Positions 42,709-52,268 of a DNA stretch of 64,000 nt are shown here, one piece after another. The DNA is from Mucilaginibacter sabulilitoris (GTDB taxonomy: Bacteria > Bacteroidota > Bacteroidia > Sphingobacteriales > Sphingobacteriaceae): contig NZ_CP139558.1 in assembly GCF_034262375.1 (NCBI RefSeq), positions 7,192,001 to 7,256,000 of the forward strand. Reading direction: 5' to 3'. The translations under genes were made by a program, and so were the position numbers. A model generated the notes under the pieces. It ran no database searches and was not told the origin of the DNA. It was given only the letters and a program-made list of their open reading frames with translations. Every line of letters starts with the position of its first letter. The stretch's first letter is position 1.

Positions 42709-44430
42709 TTATTGCATCCCAGTCCCTGTAGGGAAAAACACGTTCACGCTTACCGGTAGTTTGCCTGTCGGTTTCAGCGTACCGGTAATTACCTTCGCAG
42801 CTGATTTTTGCAATTCGGGGCTCATTTGGTAGCATGCCAGCAAGGCATTGCTTTTTTCGATACCGGGCAAGCCCGCAATGGTATAAGCATTGGCAAAAAC
42901 ACTCATGATGGTGTTTTTGCGCGAGGCCAGCTCTGCGACCATCAGGCGAACATCGCTGCTGTAATCAAGCTTGCTTTGCGGGCGCAGGCGTGTATCATGT
43001 ATGCCCACTATGATCTGGCCATATTGTTTTAACCAGTTGGATATATTTTTTATTTCAAGGGCGGGTGTGTTTTTAGCAATCATAAACAGCCTGCAATTCG
43101 GGAAGCTTTTAGCCAGCTCCTGCTGAAAAACCGTAGGCGCATCTACCCCTATACTCACAATAGCGGTTTTTAAAAAGGGATTTAGCCTTAACGCCGCAGA
43201 ACTGCCTTTCAGCATTGTAACCGAGGCATCGCTTAATTGCTGTACCAGGTCTTTTGCCGCCTGCCTGTTCAAATCGGCGCTTAAATTTACCGGTGAGATA
43301 GTTTGACGGCGATTGAGCCCGGCCCAGTATTTGGCGGCCAATACCTTTTTCACCTTTATCTCAAATTCCGCGGGACTGATGAGCCCTTTACGCACCGCCC
43401 TGCGAATAAGGTTAATGGCGCGGTCGGAGTTTTCCGACAGCTCAATAATATCAATACCGGCTATAAAAGCCCTCACATCAGCATCGCCGTTAGGAAAATA
43501 TTTGGTAACGCCTTTCATTTCCATAGCATCAGATACCACCAGGCCTTTAAACCTGAGCGAATCTTTTAAAATACCTGTTACTATAGGGCGCGACAATGTT
43601 GAAGGTAAATGTTTTGTGCTATCAAGCGCCGGGATGTTCATGTGCGCTATCATTATACCGCTAATGCCTGCATTAATAGCTTCGCGAAATGGGTATTCTT
43701 CGAGCGAATCGAGCCGTGCGCGGCTGTATGGCAGCAGCGGCAGGTCAAAATGCGAATCGACATTGGTATCGCCATGCCCAGGAAAATGCTTGGCCGTGGT
43801 TAATAAACCAGCGTCCTGCATCCCCTTAAAATAAGCTATACCCTTTTTGGCCACATTGTACATATTGTCGCCAAAGGAGCGGTAGTTGATCACCGGGTTA
43901 TTGGGGTTATTATTCACGTCCATATCGGGACCAAAATTTATTTGTATGCCCAACCGCTTAAAATCATAGGCAACCTGCTGGCCCATTTTATATATCAGGT
44001 TATTATTCTGTATGGCGCCCAGCGTCATCTGGTATGGGTATGATATGGTAGAGTCAAGGCGCATACCCAGGCCCCATTCGCCATCCATAGATACCAGTAG
44101 GGGCACATCGGCCAGCTTCTGGTACCTGTTGGTAAGGGCAGCCTGCCGGCCGGGGCCGCCCTGAAAAAATACCAGCCCACCAATTTGCTCGTCTTTAATA
44201 ACCCGGGCAACCGAGTCTTCATAAGCTTTACCCTTGTTGGTATGCGCCCTGATAAACAGCAGTTGTGCTACTTTATGCTTACGGCTTAAATGATTGTATA
44301 CCGAATCGACCCATCGGTTTCGGGCATTTAAGCTTTGTATATAGCTTTCTTTTTGAGCAAAAGCATTAACTGCGATAAAATTCAGTGCAATAATTAGTGT
44401 GCGGTAAAAACCGTTATTCAGTTTTAACAT
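42709..44430 (-). CDS. Glycoside hydrolase family 3, NagZ-like
   Basis: A 573-residue secreted GH3 enzyme; the start at 44430 is preferred because it follows a TACATTTG -7 box and begins a signal-like segment ending at VNAFAQ. The TIM-barrel domain carries the N-acetylglucosaminidase motif KHFPGHGDT with the His that acts as acid/base in NagZ-type GH3, and the nucleophile Asp in VSDAMEMKGV. The C-terminal part (about 400-573) is the alpha/beta sandwich domain. A role in trimming N-acetylglucosamine from peptidoglycan or glycans is expected. It is monocistronic between a repeat element and a divergent gene. Confidence 0.92.
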   Translation of the reverse strand: MLKLNNGFYRTLIIALNFIAVNAFAQKESYIQSLNARNRWVDSVYNHLSRKHKVAQLLFIRAHTNKGKAYEDSVARVIKDEQIGGLVFFQGGPGRQAALTNRYQKLADVPLLVSMDGEWGLGMRLDSTISYPYQMTLGAIQNNNLIYKMGQQVAYDFKRLGIQINFGPDMDVNNNPNNPVINYRSFGDNMYNVAKKGIAYFKGMQDAGLLTTAKHFPGHGDTNVDSHFDLPLLPYSRARLDSLEEYPFREAINAGISGIMIAHMNIPALDSTKHLPSTLSRPIVTGILKDSLRFKGLVVSDAMEMKGVTKYFPNGDADVRAFIAGIDIIELSENSDRAINLIRRAVRKGLISPAEFEIKVKKVLAAKYWAGLNRRQTISPVNLSADLNRQAAKDLVQQLSDASVTMLKGSSAALRLNPFLKTAIVSIGVDAPTVFQQELAKSFPNCRLFMIAKNTPALEIKNISNWLKQYGQIIVGIHDTRLRPQSKLDYSSDVRLMVAELASRKNTIMSVFANAYTIAGLPGIEKSNALLACYQMSPELQKSAAKVITGTLKPTGKLPVSVNVFFPTGTGMQ

Positions 44431-44434
44431 GGTA

Positions 44435-44442
44435 CAAATGTA
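44435..44442 (-). promoter_or_regulatory. Candidate -7 box of the GH3 gene
   Basis: TACATTTG read on the minus strand matches TAnnTTTG and ends 4 bases before the ATG at 44430, a leaderless layout. A TTTG lies 24 bases upstream, further than the usual spacing. Confidence 0.4.
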
Positions 44443-44605
44443 TGTTTTACCCAGGGGCCAGACATTCAAATATTATAAAAATTAAACTGTTAATAAACCT
44501 TTGCTTTAATTTTTACTCTATGGATATATAAAACAAACTAAATAACGAAATCATGACGGACATGCGTTCAATTGATTTCCGCTACCAAACAAAACAATTA
44601 AAAAA

Positions 44606-45277
44606 ATGAAAAAATTTGTCTTTTTAGCAATATGCTTATTTACAGCAGGTATAGCAAGTGCGCAAACTTATTATGGCCCCCGCCACAGACCCCGCCATTA
44701 CGTGCAGGAACGCCGCAGGCCGTATAATGATTTTAATCAGGTAAAGGTTGGGTTAACCGCCGGCCTTAATCTTTCGAACACTATTGACGCTTATGACCCG
44801 CGTTTCAGTTCAGGAACTATAGCAGGTTTTAATGCGGGGCTTACATTTGATATCCCGGTTGCTTATCCATTTTCATTTGCCCCTGAGATTTTGTTTTCGC
44901 AGAAAGGATTTAAAGCTTATACCGATTATGGTAAGTTTACCCAGCGCACCAATTATATTGATATACCGTTGCTGGCCAAATTCAGGCTGGCACCAGGGTT
45001 TAACTTTCTGTTGGGTCCGGAGCTTACCTTCTTAACATCTACCAAAAATACTTACGATACCGGCTTTAATACTTCATATGAAGAACGCTACAATGGCCAC
45101 TATGGCGACCAGAGCTATGTTGCAGGTGTAGTTGGTGTTTCTTTTGATATTAACCGCAGTGTTGAGCTAAGGGGAAGATATAATATTGACTTTTCAAGAA
45201 ATACGTCTGACAATAACGACTTGCCCGATTTCCGCAACCAGGTTTGGCAGATAGGATTAGGATTTAAATTCCAGTAA
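44606..45277 (+). CDS. PorT-like outer-membrane beta-barrel protein
   Basis: A 223-residue protein with signal peptide MKKFVFLAICLFTAGIASAQ and then alternating strands typical of the small Bacteroidota barrels (outer membrane protein beta-barrel family, PorT-like): VGLTAGLNLSN, SGTIAGFNAGLTFDI, FAPEILFSQKGFK, NYIDIPLLAKFRL, FLLGPELTFL and a final GLGFKFQ. The short insert after the signal (PRHRPRHYVQERRRPY) is Arg/His-rich and probably periplasmic. Function is unknown. Confidence 0.85.
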   Translation: MKKFVFLAICLFTAGIASAQTYYGPRHRPRHYVQERRRPYNDFNQVKVGLTAGLNLSNTIDAYDPRFSSGTIAGFNAGLTFDIPVAYPFSFAPEILFSQKGFKAYTDYGKFTQRTNYIDIPLLAKFRLAPGFNFLLGPELTFLTSTKNTYDTGFNTSYEERYNGHYGDQSYVAGVVGVSFDINRSVELRGRYNIDFSRNTSDNNDLPDFRNQVWQIGLGFKFQ

Positions 45278-45310
45278 AAAAATAATATTTTGATTATTTT
45301 TTTACCATCT

Positions 45311-45357
45311 TAAAATAGGTATAAATTAATACCTTCGGGAAATTTATACCTATTTTA
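45311..45357. promoter_or_regulatory. 17-bp perfect hairpin directly before a start codon
   Basis: Arms taaaataggtataaatt (45311-45327) and aatttatacctatttta (45341-45357) are exact complements with a 13-base loop. The right arm ends 5 bases before the ATG at 45363. There is no T-run, so besides terminating the upstream barrel gene it could hide the start codon region or be an operator. Confidence 0.75.
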
Positions 45358-45362
45358 TCATT

Positions 45363-46289
45363 ATGAAACCAAAATTAAATTTATTATTAGCAGGATTTCT
45401 AATAATAATTACAAGTTGCCAAAAATCAAATTCAAACCTGTCTTCCGAAAAACAAAATCAAACGGCTTTTGAGCCTATCAAAATTTCTTACAAAGACACC
45501 ACTTCTGTTTACAGATTATTCAAACCTTTTAAAACATCTGAAAAGGATGATTTATCTAAACTTGAATTACAATCAGCATCGGCAAAGATAGCTTTACCAA
45601 GAGTTCAATTAACCTACAAGGGTAATGGAACGTATGACGTTATTCTTTGGAACAATCAAAACAATGAAAGATTAGACTGTACTTATACATTCTATAGTAA
45701 TGGTATTCCAGCTCCGATACCTCAATATAATAGGATGAGTTATGAAGTAACAGATCCTGCAATTGTTTTTAAATGGGAAACGCCTGCTGCCGGTAATTAT
45801 AAGTTTGTAATATACTATCATACGGGTGTTGATGCCGGAAGAACGGCAGAGTTACCTGTCACAATTTATAATCAACCTGTACCGCCTCCCGGAAGGCTTG
45901 CTTTATACCGCTATATTAATCCTTATACTGGTCACCATATTTACACTACTAACTGGCAGGAATTGGCCAGTGGTTCACAACTTTTTGTTTTTGAGAAAGT
46001 TCAGGGTTATATTTTGCCAAGTTCGGGCCCAAATACGTTATTAATATACAGGTATTACAACCGCGCCTCTGATGATCACTGGCTTTCTACATCTACAGCC
46101 GGGGCAAGTGGCTATGTACGAGAAGGAGGAGTTGGATATATAGACCTTGCACCTACTTCAGATAGTACATTACCTTTAATTGAATATTTCAGCACCACAC
46201 ATGGTCACGCATACGTAACACCACCTGAAACCCTGCCCGCTCCTGATGTTATGGGAGGCACCTTAGGTTATTTAGCTTCTCCGCAATAA
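45363..46289 (+). CDS. Lipoprotein with DUF5648-like C-terminal repeats
   Basis: A 308-residue lipoprotein with Cys19 (IIIITSC) and a Ser/Asn/Lys-rich linker. Residues about 85-170 look like an Ig-like or beta-sandwich domain. The last 130 residues carry the YRYxNPxTGxHxYTTN pattern (LYRYINPYTGHHIYTTN, then LIYRYYNRASDDHWLSTS, then LIEYFSTTHGHAYVT), a DUF5648-like repeat fold often seen in secreted or surface proteins. The gene is more AT-rich than its neighbours (visible in its many aaa/att codons), which may reflect horizontal transfer. A large hairpin precedes its start and a terminator follows. Confidence 0.7.
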   Translation: MKPKLNLLLAGFLIIITSCQKSNSNLSSEKQNQTAFEPIKISYKDTTSVYRLFKPFKTSEKDDLSKLELQSASAKIALPRVQLTYKGNGTYDVILWNNQNNERLDCTYTFYSNGIPAPIPQYNRMSYEVTDPAIVFKWETPAAGNYKFVIYYHTGVDAGRTAELPVTIYNQPVPPPGRLALYRYINPYTGHHIYTTNWQELASGSQLFVFEKVQGYILPSSGPNTLLIYRYYNRASDDHWLSTSTAGASGYVREGGVGYIDLAPTSDSTLPLIEYFSTTHGHAYVTPPETLPAPDVMGGTLGYLASPQ

Positions 46290-46328
46290 TTAAATTACTT
46301 TAATTATATAATTTCATAAAAATCACAC

Positions 46329-46356
46329 AAAATGCTGTAGCAACCCTACAGCATTT
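46329..46356 (+). terminator. Terminator after the lipoprotein gene
   Basis: Perfect 12-bp stem aaaatgctgtag / ctacagcatttt with a 4-base loop, 40 bases after the stop codon. Confidence 0.85.
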
Positions 46357-46437
46357 TGCGTATATAGAGCTGTACAGAATAACAAAAACATTATTTAAAT
46401 GTTATGTTATTTATATGTTTTACTTTTACCCCAATAG

Positions 46438-47337
46438 ATGATATCAGTAATTATATGCTCTGCCAATGAAACCTTGCTAAAGCAGGTAAGTGAAAATATA
46501 GCGGCAACAATTGGTGTTCCTTACGAAATAATCGCTACTGAAAATAGTTCCGGGACCCATGGAATTTGCTCGGTTTATAATAAAGGTATATTTAACGCCC
46601 GGTATGATACCTTGTGTTTTATGCACGAAGATGTGCTTATAAAAACTGATAACTGGGGTCAGGTTGTGGTGAATATATTTAAAGAAAATCCCGACCTGGG
46701 TTTATTAGGCGTTATAGGGAGTTCATACAAACCCATGACCCCATCGGGCTGGGGTGGCCTGGGCCCAAATACTTATTACAGCAACCTGATACAGCATCAT
46801 AAACACTCCAACAGGCCAACCGAGCACGTTTTCAGAAACCCCAATAATGAAAAGCTTGCACAGGTAGCCTGCGTTGATGGGGTTTGGCTGTGCACTACCA
46901 AAAAAATTGTAAGCCAGTTTATGTTTGATGAGATAAACTTTACCGGCTTTCATGTTTATGACCTTGATCTCTCGCTATCTATCGGGCAGAAATATAAAGT
47001 AGCTGTTACCTACGAGGTTTTAATTGAGCATTTTTCGGAAGGCAGGTTTGATAAAGACTGGATGCTGGATACGATCAGGCTTCATGAAAAATGGAACAAA
47101 GTACTGCCGGTAAACCGGGAAAACTTAACTCCCGAACAGGTAATATATTCAGAAAAAGCTACTTTTAAACACTTTATAAAACTGTTGTCGTCGTTAAACC
47201 TGCCATTAAGTTATGCCAGCAAAATGCTGATGATGAACAACAGGTATTACGACCTCAATTTTAAGCTATTTTTTAAGCTGCACTATTACATTATTTTAAG
47301 ACACCTGCGCATAACAAAGATTAACCCACCAGGTTAA
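46438..47337 (+). CDS. Glycosyltransferase of the StrF-like GT2 group
   Basis: A 299-residue GT-A glycosyltransferase of the group with the StrF-type domain. MISVIICSANETLL starts the nucleotide-binding strand; MHEDVLI gives the Asp-x-Asp-like metal site (HEDV), and VACVDGVWLCTTKKI and GFHVYDLDLSLSIG form the acceptor part. A relative lies at 49287 on the other strand. It probably adds a sugar to a surface glycan. It converges with the ABC exporter gene, with 25 bases between. Confidence 0.85.
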   Translation: MISVIICSANETLLKQVSENIAATIGVPYEIIATENSSGTHGICSVYNKGIFNARYDTLCFMHEDVLIKTDNWGQVVVNIFKENPDLGLLGVIGSSYKPMTPSGWGGLGPNTYYSNLIQHHKHSNRPTEHVFRNPNNEKLAQVACVDGVWLCTTKKIVSQFMFDEINFTGFHVYDLDLSLSIGQKYKVAVTYEVLIEHFSEGRFDKDWMLDTIRLHEKWNKVLPVNRENLTPEQVIYSEKATFKHFIKLLSSLNLPLSYASKMLMMNNRYYDLNFKLFFKLHYYIILRHLRITKINPPG

Positions 47338-47362
47338 TATTATTTATACACAAACACCCTTT

Positions 47363-49228
47363 TTAATCTTCATTAAAGGTTTGCATATCTATCAGCTTTT
47401 TATACAAGCCATTATTTTGCAGCAATTGCTGATGTGTTCCCTGCTCAATCACGCAGCCTTTTTCGAGCACGATAATAATATCGGCATTTTGAATAGTGCT
47501 CAGGCGGTGAGCTATAATGAGTGAGGTGCGATTTTTCATGAGGTTATTCAGCGCATCCTGAACCAGTTTTTCTGATTCGGTATCCAATGCAGAGGTAGCC
47601 TCATCAAGCAGCATAATTGGCGGATTGTTCAGCACCGCCCTGGCTATGCAGATCCTTTGTCTTTGCCCGCCTGATAGTTTAGTGCCCCTGTCGCCGGCAT
47701 TGGTTTGGTAACCGTTATCGGTTTCCATGATAAAGTTATGCGCATTGGCAATACGAGCGGCTTCCTCAACCTGGGCCTGCGTAACATTGGTTTTACCAAA
47801 GGCTATATTATTAAAAATGGTGTCATTAAATAATATTGATTCCTGATTAACAATGCCCATCAGCGCACGTAATGATTCGGAAGTAATTGATTGGATATTT
47901 TTATCGTCGATATAAATTGTGCCTATTTGCGGTTCAATAAATCGCGGCAACAGATCCATCAGGGTTGATTTGCCCCCACCAGATGGGCCCACCAGCGCTA
48001 CAGTTTTACCTTTCGGAATCACCAGATTAAGCTTTTTCAGCACATACTTATCCGGTTCAACATCTTTGCTGCCATCATTTACAGCAGCCTTATTTTTATA
48101 AACAAAGGATACGTTTTCAAATCTTACGCTGTTGTTAAATTCATTTATTACAACGGCATCGGGAGCGTCAGTTATCTGTGGTTTTTCGTCAATAAGGGCC
48201 AGTACACGTTCGCCTGCGGCTATGCCTGAGTGTATATTACTAAAAGAATCGGATATGGCCTTAGCCGGGCGCATTACCTGCGAAAACATAGCGATGTACA
48301 CGATAAAATCGGCAGCCGATAAAGTACCCTGATGATTAATGATCAATGAACCGCCGTACAACACGATACCAGCTACCATTAACACCCCCAAAAACTCAGA
48401 TACCGGCGACGCCATTTGCTGCCGTTTGGCCATAGAACGCGTAATTCTGGAGTACTCCTGGTTTTCATGGTCAAACCTGTTTTTGATGAATGTTACCGCG
48501 TTAAATGCCTTTATGATCTTGATACCCGATAAGGCCTCATCCAGGTTACTGATCATGTTACTATAGGTTTGTTGCGATGCCGCTGCCTGTTCTTTTAACC
48601 TTTTAACAATTCGTGATATTACAAATGCCGATACCGGGATAATCAGCATTGAAAACAGCGTAAGGTTAACCGAGTATATAAATAATGCGGCAAGATAAGC
48701 TACTAATTGAAAAGGTTCTTTAAATGCAACCTGTAGTGTACCTGTAACCGAAAATTGTACAACCTGCACATCGGCAGATATTTTAGATAAGATATCGCCC
48801 TTGCGTTCATTGTTAAAATACCCCAGGTGCAGGTTCATCACATTGTTAAAAACCGTGCGACGCAGGTTAAGGAGGGTATAAATCCGCAGGTTTTCCATAA
48901 TACGCTGCGACAGGTACCTGAACAGGTTGCTCAACAGTACCGACACAACAATAGCCGCGCAAACAAACTTTAAAGCACCCAAAGGGCCATACTCATGGTT
49001 GGCCATATGCGAAAAATATTCAAAATCTTTTAACGGGTTTAACCAGTTTACAGGTTTAGGCACTACTTCGGTTGCCGTTTTGGGGTCAAATATTGTGGTT
49101 AACAGTGGCGCCAGCAAGGCGAGGTTAAGTGTATTAAATATTACCGAAAATATAGTACATAATAAATATGGAACAGCAAATTTCCCGATAGGCCTGGCAA
49201 AGGATAGAAGTCTGAAATAAGTCTTCAT
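47363..49228 (-). CDS. MsbA-like ABC exporter, membrane and ATPase domains fused
   Basis: A 621-residue half-transporter: six-helix membrane domain (about 15-330) and ATPase domain with Walker A GPSGGGKST, signature LSGGQRQRI, Walker B IMLLDEATS. It is similar to lipid A / glycolipid flippases (MsbA) and to exporters of surface polysaccharide precursors. It is the last gene of an operon behind three glycosyltransferases (52113 to 47363), so the likely cargo is the lipid-linked product of those enzymes. An internal TAGCTTTG box at 49250-49257 (minus) could give it a second start. Confidence 0.92.
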   Translation of the reverse strand: MKTYFRLLSFARPIGKFAVPYLLCTIFSVIFNTLNLALLAPLLTTIFDPKTATEVVPKPVNWLNPLKDFEYFSHMANHEYGPLGALKFVCAAIVVSVLLSNLFRYLSQRIMENLRIYTLLNLRRTVFNNVMNLHLGYFNNERKGDILSKISADVQVVQFSVTGTLQVAFKEPFQLVAYLAALFIYSVNLTLFSMLIIPVSAFVISRIVKRLKEQAAASQQTYSNMISNLDEALSGIKIIKAFNAVTFIKNRFDHENQEYSRITRSMAKRQQMASPVSEFLGVLMVAGIVLYGGSLIINHQGTLSAADFIVYIAMFSQVMRPAKAISDSFSNIHSGIAAGERVLALIDEKPQITDAPDAVVINEFNNSVRFENVSFVYKNKAAVNDGSKDVEPDKYVLKKLNLVIPKGKTVALVGPSGGGKSTLMDLLPRFIEPQIGTIYIDDKNIQSITSESLRALMGIVNQESILFNDTIFNNIAFGKTNVTQAQVEEAARIANAHNFIMETDNGYQTNAGDRGTKLSGGQRQRICIARAVLNNPPIMLLDEATSALDTESEKLVQDALNNLMKNRTSLIIAHRLSTIQNADIIIVLEKGCVIEQGTHQQLLQNNGLYKKLIDMQTFNED

Positions 49229-49286
49229 TAAAATTATTTATAAAGATGCAAAGCTAACAGTAATTAATTATATGCAGGTTTATATA

Positions 49287-50105
49287 TCAGTGTTTGCTCA
49301 ATTTGAATTTTATTTCTTCAGCGGTTTTTATAACCCTTCTGAACACGCGCGTATTGAACATGATGTTCCAAAACACCGAACCCGACAAGTAAAACCTTTC
49401 AATAGTGGTATTTACATATCGCCCTTTCATAAAACGGGTATATTTTGCCTTTGCCCGTTTTAATATGTCATAGTACGATATATCTGCGTTGCCTGTGCTT
49501 TTGTGAATCAGTAAAAAATCAATTACATAGGCCGAGTACCCCAACAAACTGCCCACCATGCACAGATCTAACCCATACATATGATATCCGCCAATATCGC
49601 CGGATAATGCAATGTTGGCGCTATTTTTTACAAGTATAAAATTTTCATCAAGACAGCCAACCTTTTGCGGAACGGTTCCCTGTATATCAATAAAGCCATC
49701 GGGGTAAGCTATTTTTATAACCATGCGTTTATAAAGCCTGTTGGCCCCTCCCGCATTACCCAGTAGCCCCCAGGTAGGGTCAAGGGCAGTGATACCGGCA
49801 ATTTGTTCTTCCAGCAAGGGCCTGCTATTTTCACCGATAAGCTCAATATCCTGGTGGCATAAAATAATATATTCGCCAGTGGCCTTTTGCAACATGGAGT
49901 TAATACCCTGATAGGCATCCATACGGTTCAACTCGCTGTTATCAACAATCAAATATTCGCAAACATCTTCAGTAAAACCTCCCTTTATAAAAGAATCCAG
50001 CATCTCCATATACTGCTCTTTATGGGTAACCAGGGTACAAACAGAATATTTGTATTTATAAACCGGCTTTTCAATCTGCTTAATAAATTCAGGTAGCACG
50101 GTCAT
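49287..50105 (-). CDS. Glycosyltransferase of the StrF-like group
   Basis: A 272-residue glycosyltransferase related to the one at 46438. Its nucleotide part is YKYSVCTLVTHKEQYMEML, the metal site LCHQDIELI, and later GLLGNAGGANRLYKRM and GGYHMYGLDLCM. The start overlaps the end of the preceding GT2 gene by 17 bases. The cluster order is GT9, GT2, this gene, ABC exporter. Confidence 0.85.
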   Translation of the reverse strand: MTVLPEFIKQIEKPVYKYKYSVCTLVTHKEQYMEMLDSFIKGGFTEDVCEYLIVDNSELNRMDAYQGINSMLQKATGEYIILCHQDIELIGENSRPLLEEQIAGITALDPTWGLLGNAGGANRLYKRMVIKIAYPDGFIDIQGTVPQKVGCLDENFILVKNSANIALSGDIGGYHMYGLDLCMVGSLLGYSAYVIDFLLIHKSTGNADISYYDILKRAKAKYTRFMKGRYVNTTIERFYLSGSVFWNIMFNTRVFRRVIKTAEEIKFKLSKH

Positions 50106-51099
50106 GTTTATCAGATTTTAAAAGTTGGTCGAGCGTTTTAATAATACTTTCCTTAACAGTTATAAAAGGTATATATTGCTGTTTGGCTATGGCATTTTTT
50201 ATAAAGTGCTGTTTAGCCTTGCGCATTGAGGACATTTTCTTTATAAAAAGATTGTAGGCCCGGTAATAATATAATTTACCGCTTATCCACCTGACCAGCA
50301 ATGACAAAAATGTAACAATATGCCACAAATATAAGCGTATACCCTGTAGATGAAAATAATGCAGTAGTAGCTTGTTACGGGTGCTTATAATTTTAATGGT
50401 ATTTTTAGAACTATGCGCTTTTATAGTTGATGATACCGCATGCCAGCACACGGCGTTGTGTTCGTAATAACATTTCCACCCGTTTTCCCAGGCTCTTAAA
50501 GACAGGTCAAGATCTTCATGATAAAATGGTGCGAATAGCTCGTTAAACCCGCCAAGTTCCAATAGCTTTTGCCGGTTTACTAAAGCGTTGGCCCCGCTTA
50601 AATAATAGGTATATACAAATTCACCATTACCTATAATATCCAGGTTTTTAATGTGATTGATCTTGAATAATGAGTGGCGGGGATATTTGCAGGCTTCAAC
50701 CATTTTATCAGTTGCTTCGTCAAGGATGAGGCCCATAACGCCAAAGGTATCGGGGCTACTAAAATATTTCAGCTGGGCGGCAAAGTAATTTTCGCTGAGC
50801 TTAATATCGCTGTTCAGCAGTAAAACCAGCTCAAGGCCGGCTGCTGCTATGCCTTTATTAATATTAACCGAAAAGCCACCGTTCTTTTCACTCCTGATCA
50901 AAATAATTTCGGGATACTGCTGCAAAATAAAATCGGCACTATCGTCGGTTGAGGCATCATCGGGTATTATAACCTCATAACGGCCACCAAATTTTTTCAG
51001 CGCAGCAAATACAAAGGGCAGGTTTTTAGCCAGCAGGTTTTTACCATTATAGTTAGGTATTATAACAGATATGCCCGTGTTATTGCTGGTATTTTGCAT
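50089..51099 (-). CDS. Family 2 glycosyltransferase
   Basis: A 336-residue GT2 enzyme with the canonical start ISVIIPNYNGKNLLAKNL, the DDAST-DDSADF segment, LLLNSDIKLSENY (Asp-x-Asp-type site) and FAPFYHEDLDLSLRAWENGW, which contains the catalytic ED. A helix pair near residues 240-280 and the lysine-rich tail suggest membrane contact. It resembles rhamnosyltransferase-type enzymes of O-antigen synthesis; the sugar cannot be named. It overlaps the next gene by 17 bases. Confidence 0.93.
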   Translation of the reverse strand: MQNTSNNTGISVIIPNYNGKNLLAKNLPFVFAALKKFGGRYEVIIPDDASTDDSADFILQQYPEIILIRSEKNGGFSVNINKGIAAAGLELVLLLNSDIKLSENYFAAQLKYFSSPDTFGVMGLILDEATDKMVEACKYPRHSLFKINHIKNLDIIGNGEFVYTYYLSGANALVNRQKLLELGGFNELFAPFYHEDLDLSLRAWENGWKCYYEHNAVCWHAVSSTIKAHSSKNTIKIISTRNKLLLHYFHLQGIRLYLWHIVTFLSLLVRWISGKLYYYRAYNLFIKKMSSMRKAKQHFIKNAIAKQQYIPFITVKESIIKTLDQLLKSDKHDRAT

Positions 51100-51117
51100 C
51101 AGATAGATATAAGCAGT

Positions 51118-52113
51118 TTATTTATTCCACGTATTAATTTTAGCGGCAACCATGGCAATAGTTATGCTATTTAAGTTATCTACTGTACTTTCTAAAAAAC
51201 CGGACTTTTCCCCGAGCGGCGCCCACCTGCCCGGATGTATAGGCCTTTGTACAGGGAATAGCCCAAGGGTATTGATACCGGCGGCGGCGGCTATATGCAA
51301 TGGCCCAGTTCCGGATGCCAGCAAGCCATCGGCGTTAAAAATAAACGCTATCAATTCGGGAAGGGTCATTTTGCCACTCATATCAGTTACGTTACCGGGC
51401 AGTGTCATGACCCATTCGCTTAATAACAGTTTTTCTTTTTCGGAGCCGGTGATAATAATATTGAATTTACCGGTTGATAGTTCACCTATTAACCCGGCAA
51501 AATTACCAAGCCCCCATTCCATACCGCTGCCATGCGATTTTGGGTGAATTATGAGGTTAAATTTATCCTTTGCTAAAATATTTGCTAATGGCGCGGGCAG
51601 CTGTACAGTACGCTCAAAACTATAGTGATCAATTACCTGCTTTAGTGATGGCACGTATGTTAAGCCCAACGGTTTTAATAAAATGAGATTGAGCTGCGCT
51701 TCATGCAAATCCGATTTTTTACGGCTGAGTTTTACCAGTTTATTACAGGTAAACCAATGGTATAGCCGGTTTGTAGTCCCTATTCTTAACCTGATGCCTG
51801 CGTTCCTGGCAATGGCGGCTACATGTTTGTTAGGAAAAACGTGAATAATAACATCAATATTTTTATCCCGAAGGTAATCAGCCTGTGCACTTTCGGGCAG
51901 TTTCCTGATATCGTCGTAGTTTATAAAACCGTCAACCGCTGTACAGGCGGCAATAACAGGCTGGGTATAGGTACGGCCCAAAAATGAAATAACGGCGCCA
52001 GGTATCAGTTCTTTTATATAGGCAGCCATTGACAGCGTAAGCACCACATCGCCAATAGCATCGGTCCTGCTGATTAAAATATGTGGTATTTTTGTTTTAT
52101 CAATGCTGGGCAT
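51118..52113 (-). CDS. Family 9 glycosyltransferase (heptosyltransferase-like)
   Basis: A 331-residue GT9 protein. PHILISRTDAIGDVVLTLSM is the N-terminal signature of ADP-heptose:LPS heptosyltransferases; FNLIIHPKSHGSGMEWGLGNFAGLI and LLASGTGPLHIAAAAGINTLGLF are the donor-binding motifs. It should add a sugar to the LPS core. It is the first gene of the glycosyltransferase-ABC operon and is divergent from meaB. Confidence 0.93.
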   Translation of the reverse strand: MPSIDKTKIPHILISRTDAIGDVVLTLSMAAYIKELIPGAVISFLGRTYTQPVIAACTAVDGFINYDDIRKLPESAQADYLRDKNIDVIIHVFPNKHVAAIARNAGIRLRIGTTNRLYHWFTCNKLVKLSRKKSDLHEAQLNLILLKPLGLTYVPSLKQVIDHYSFERTVQLPAPLANILAKDKFNLIIHPKSHGSGMEWGLGNFAGLIGELSTGKFNIIITGSEKEKLLLSEWVMTLPGNVTDMSGKMTLPELIAFIFNADGLLASGTGPLHIAAAAGINTLGLFPVQRPIHPGRWAPLGEKSGFLESTVDNLNSITIAMVAAKINTWNK

Positions 52114-52268
52114 GTTTTTTAGTTGTGATAGCCTATTAGCCAGCTAACCGCTGTGCAATTGCAATATTAAAGATTAAATTAACTTATTGTAACGATAATT
52201 TTATTGATTTGTATTAATACATTTATGTTGCGTGCGAACAATAAAGCTATTCAATAAAAAAATCGAAA

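Noticed and set aside
43313..43834. A 173-residue plus-strand frame inside the GH3 gene
   Set aside because: It overlaps the KHFPGHGDT catalytic region of GH3 and looks like a shadow frame rich in Ser and Pro.
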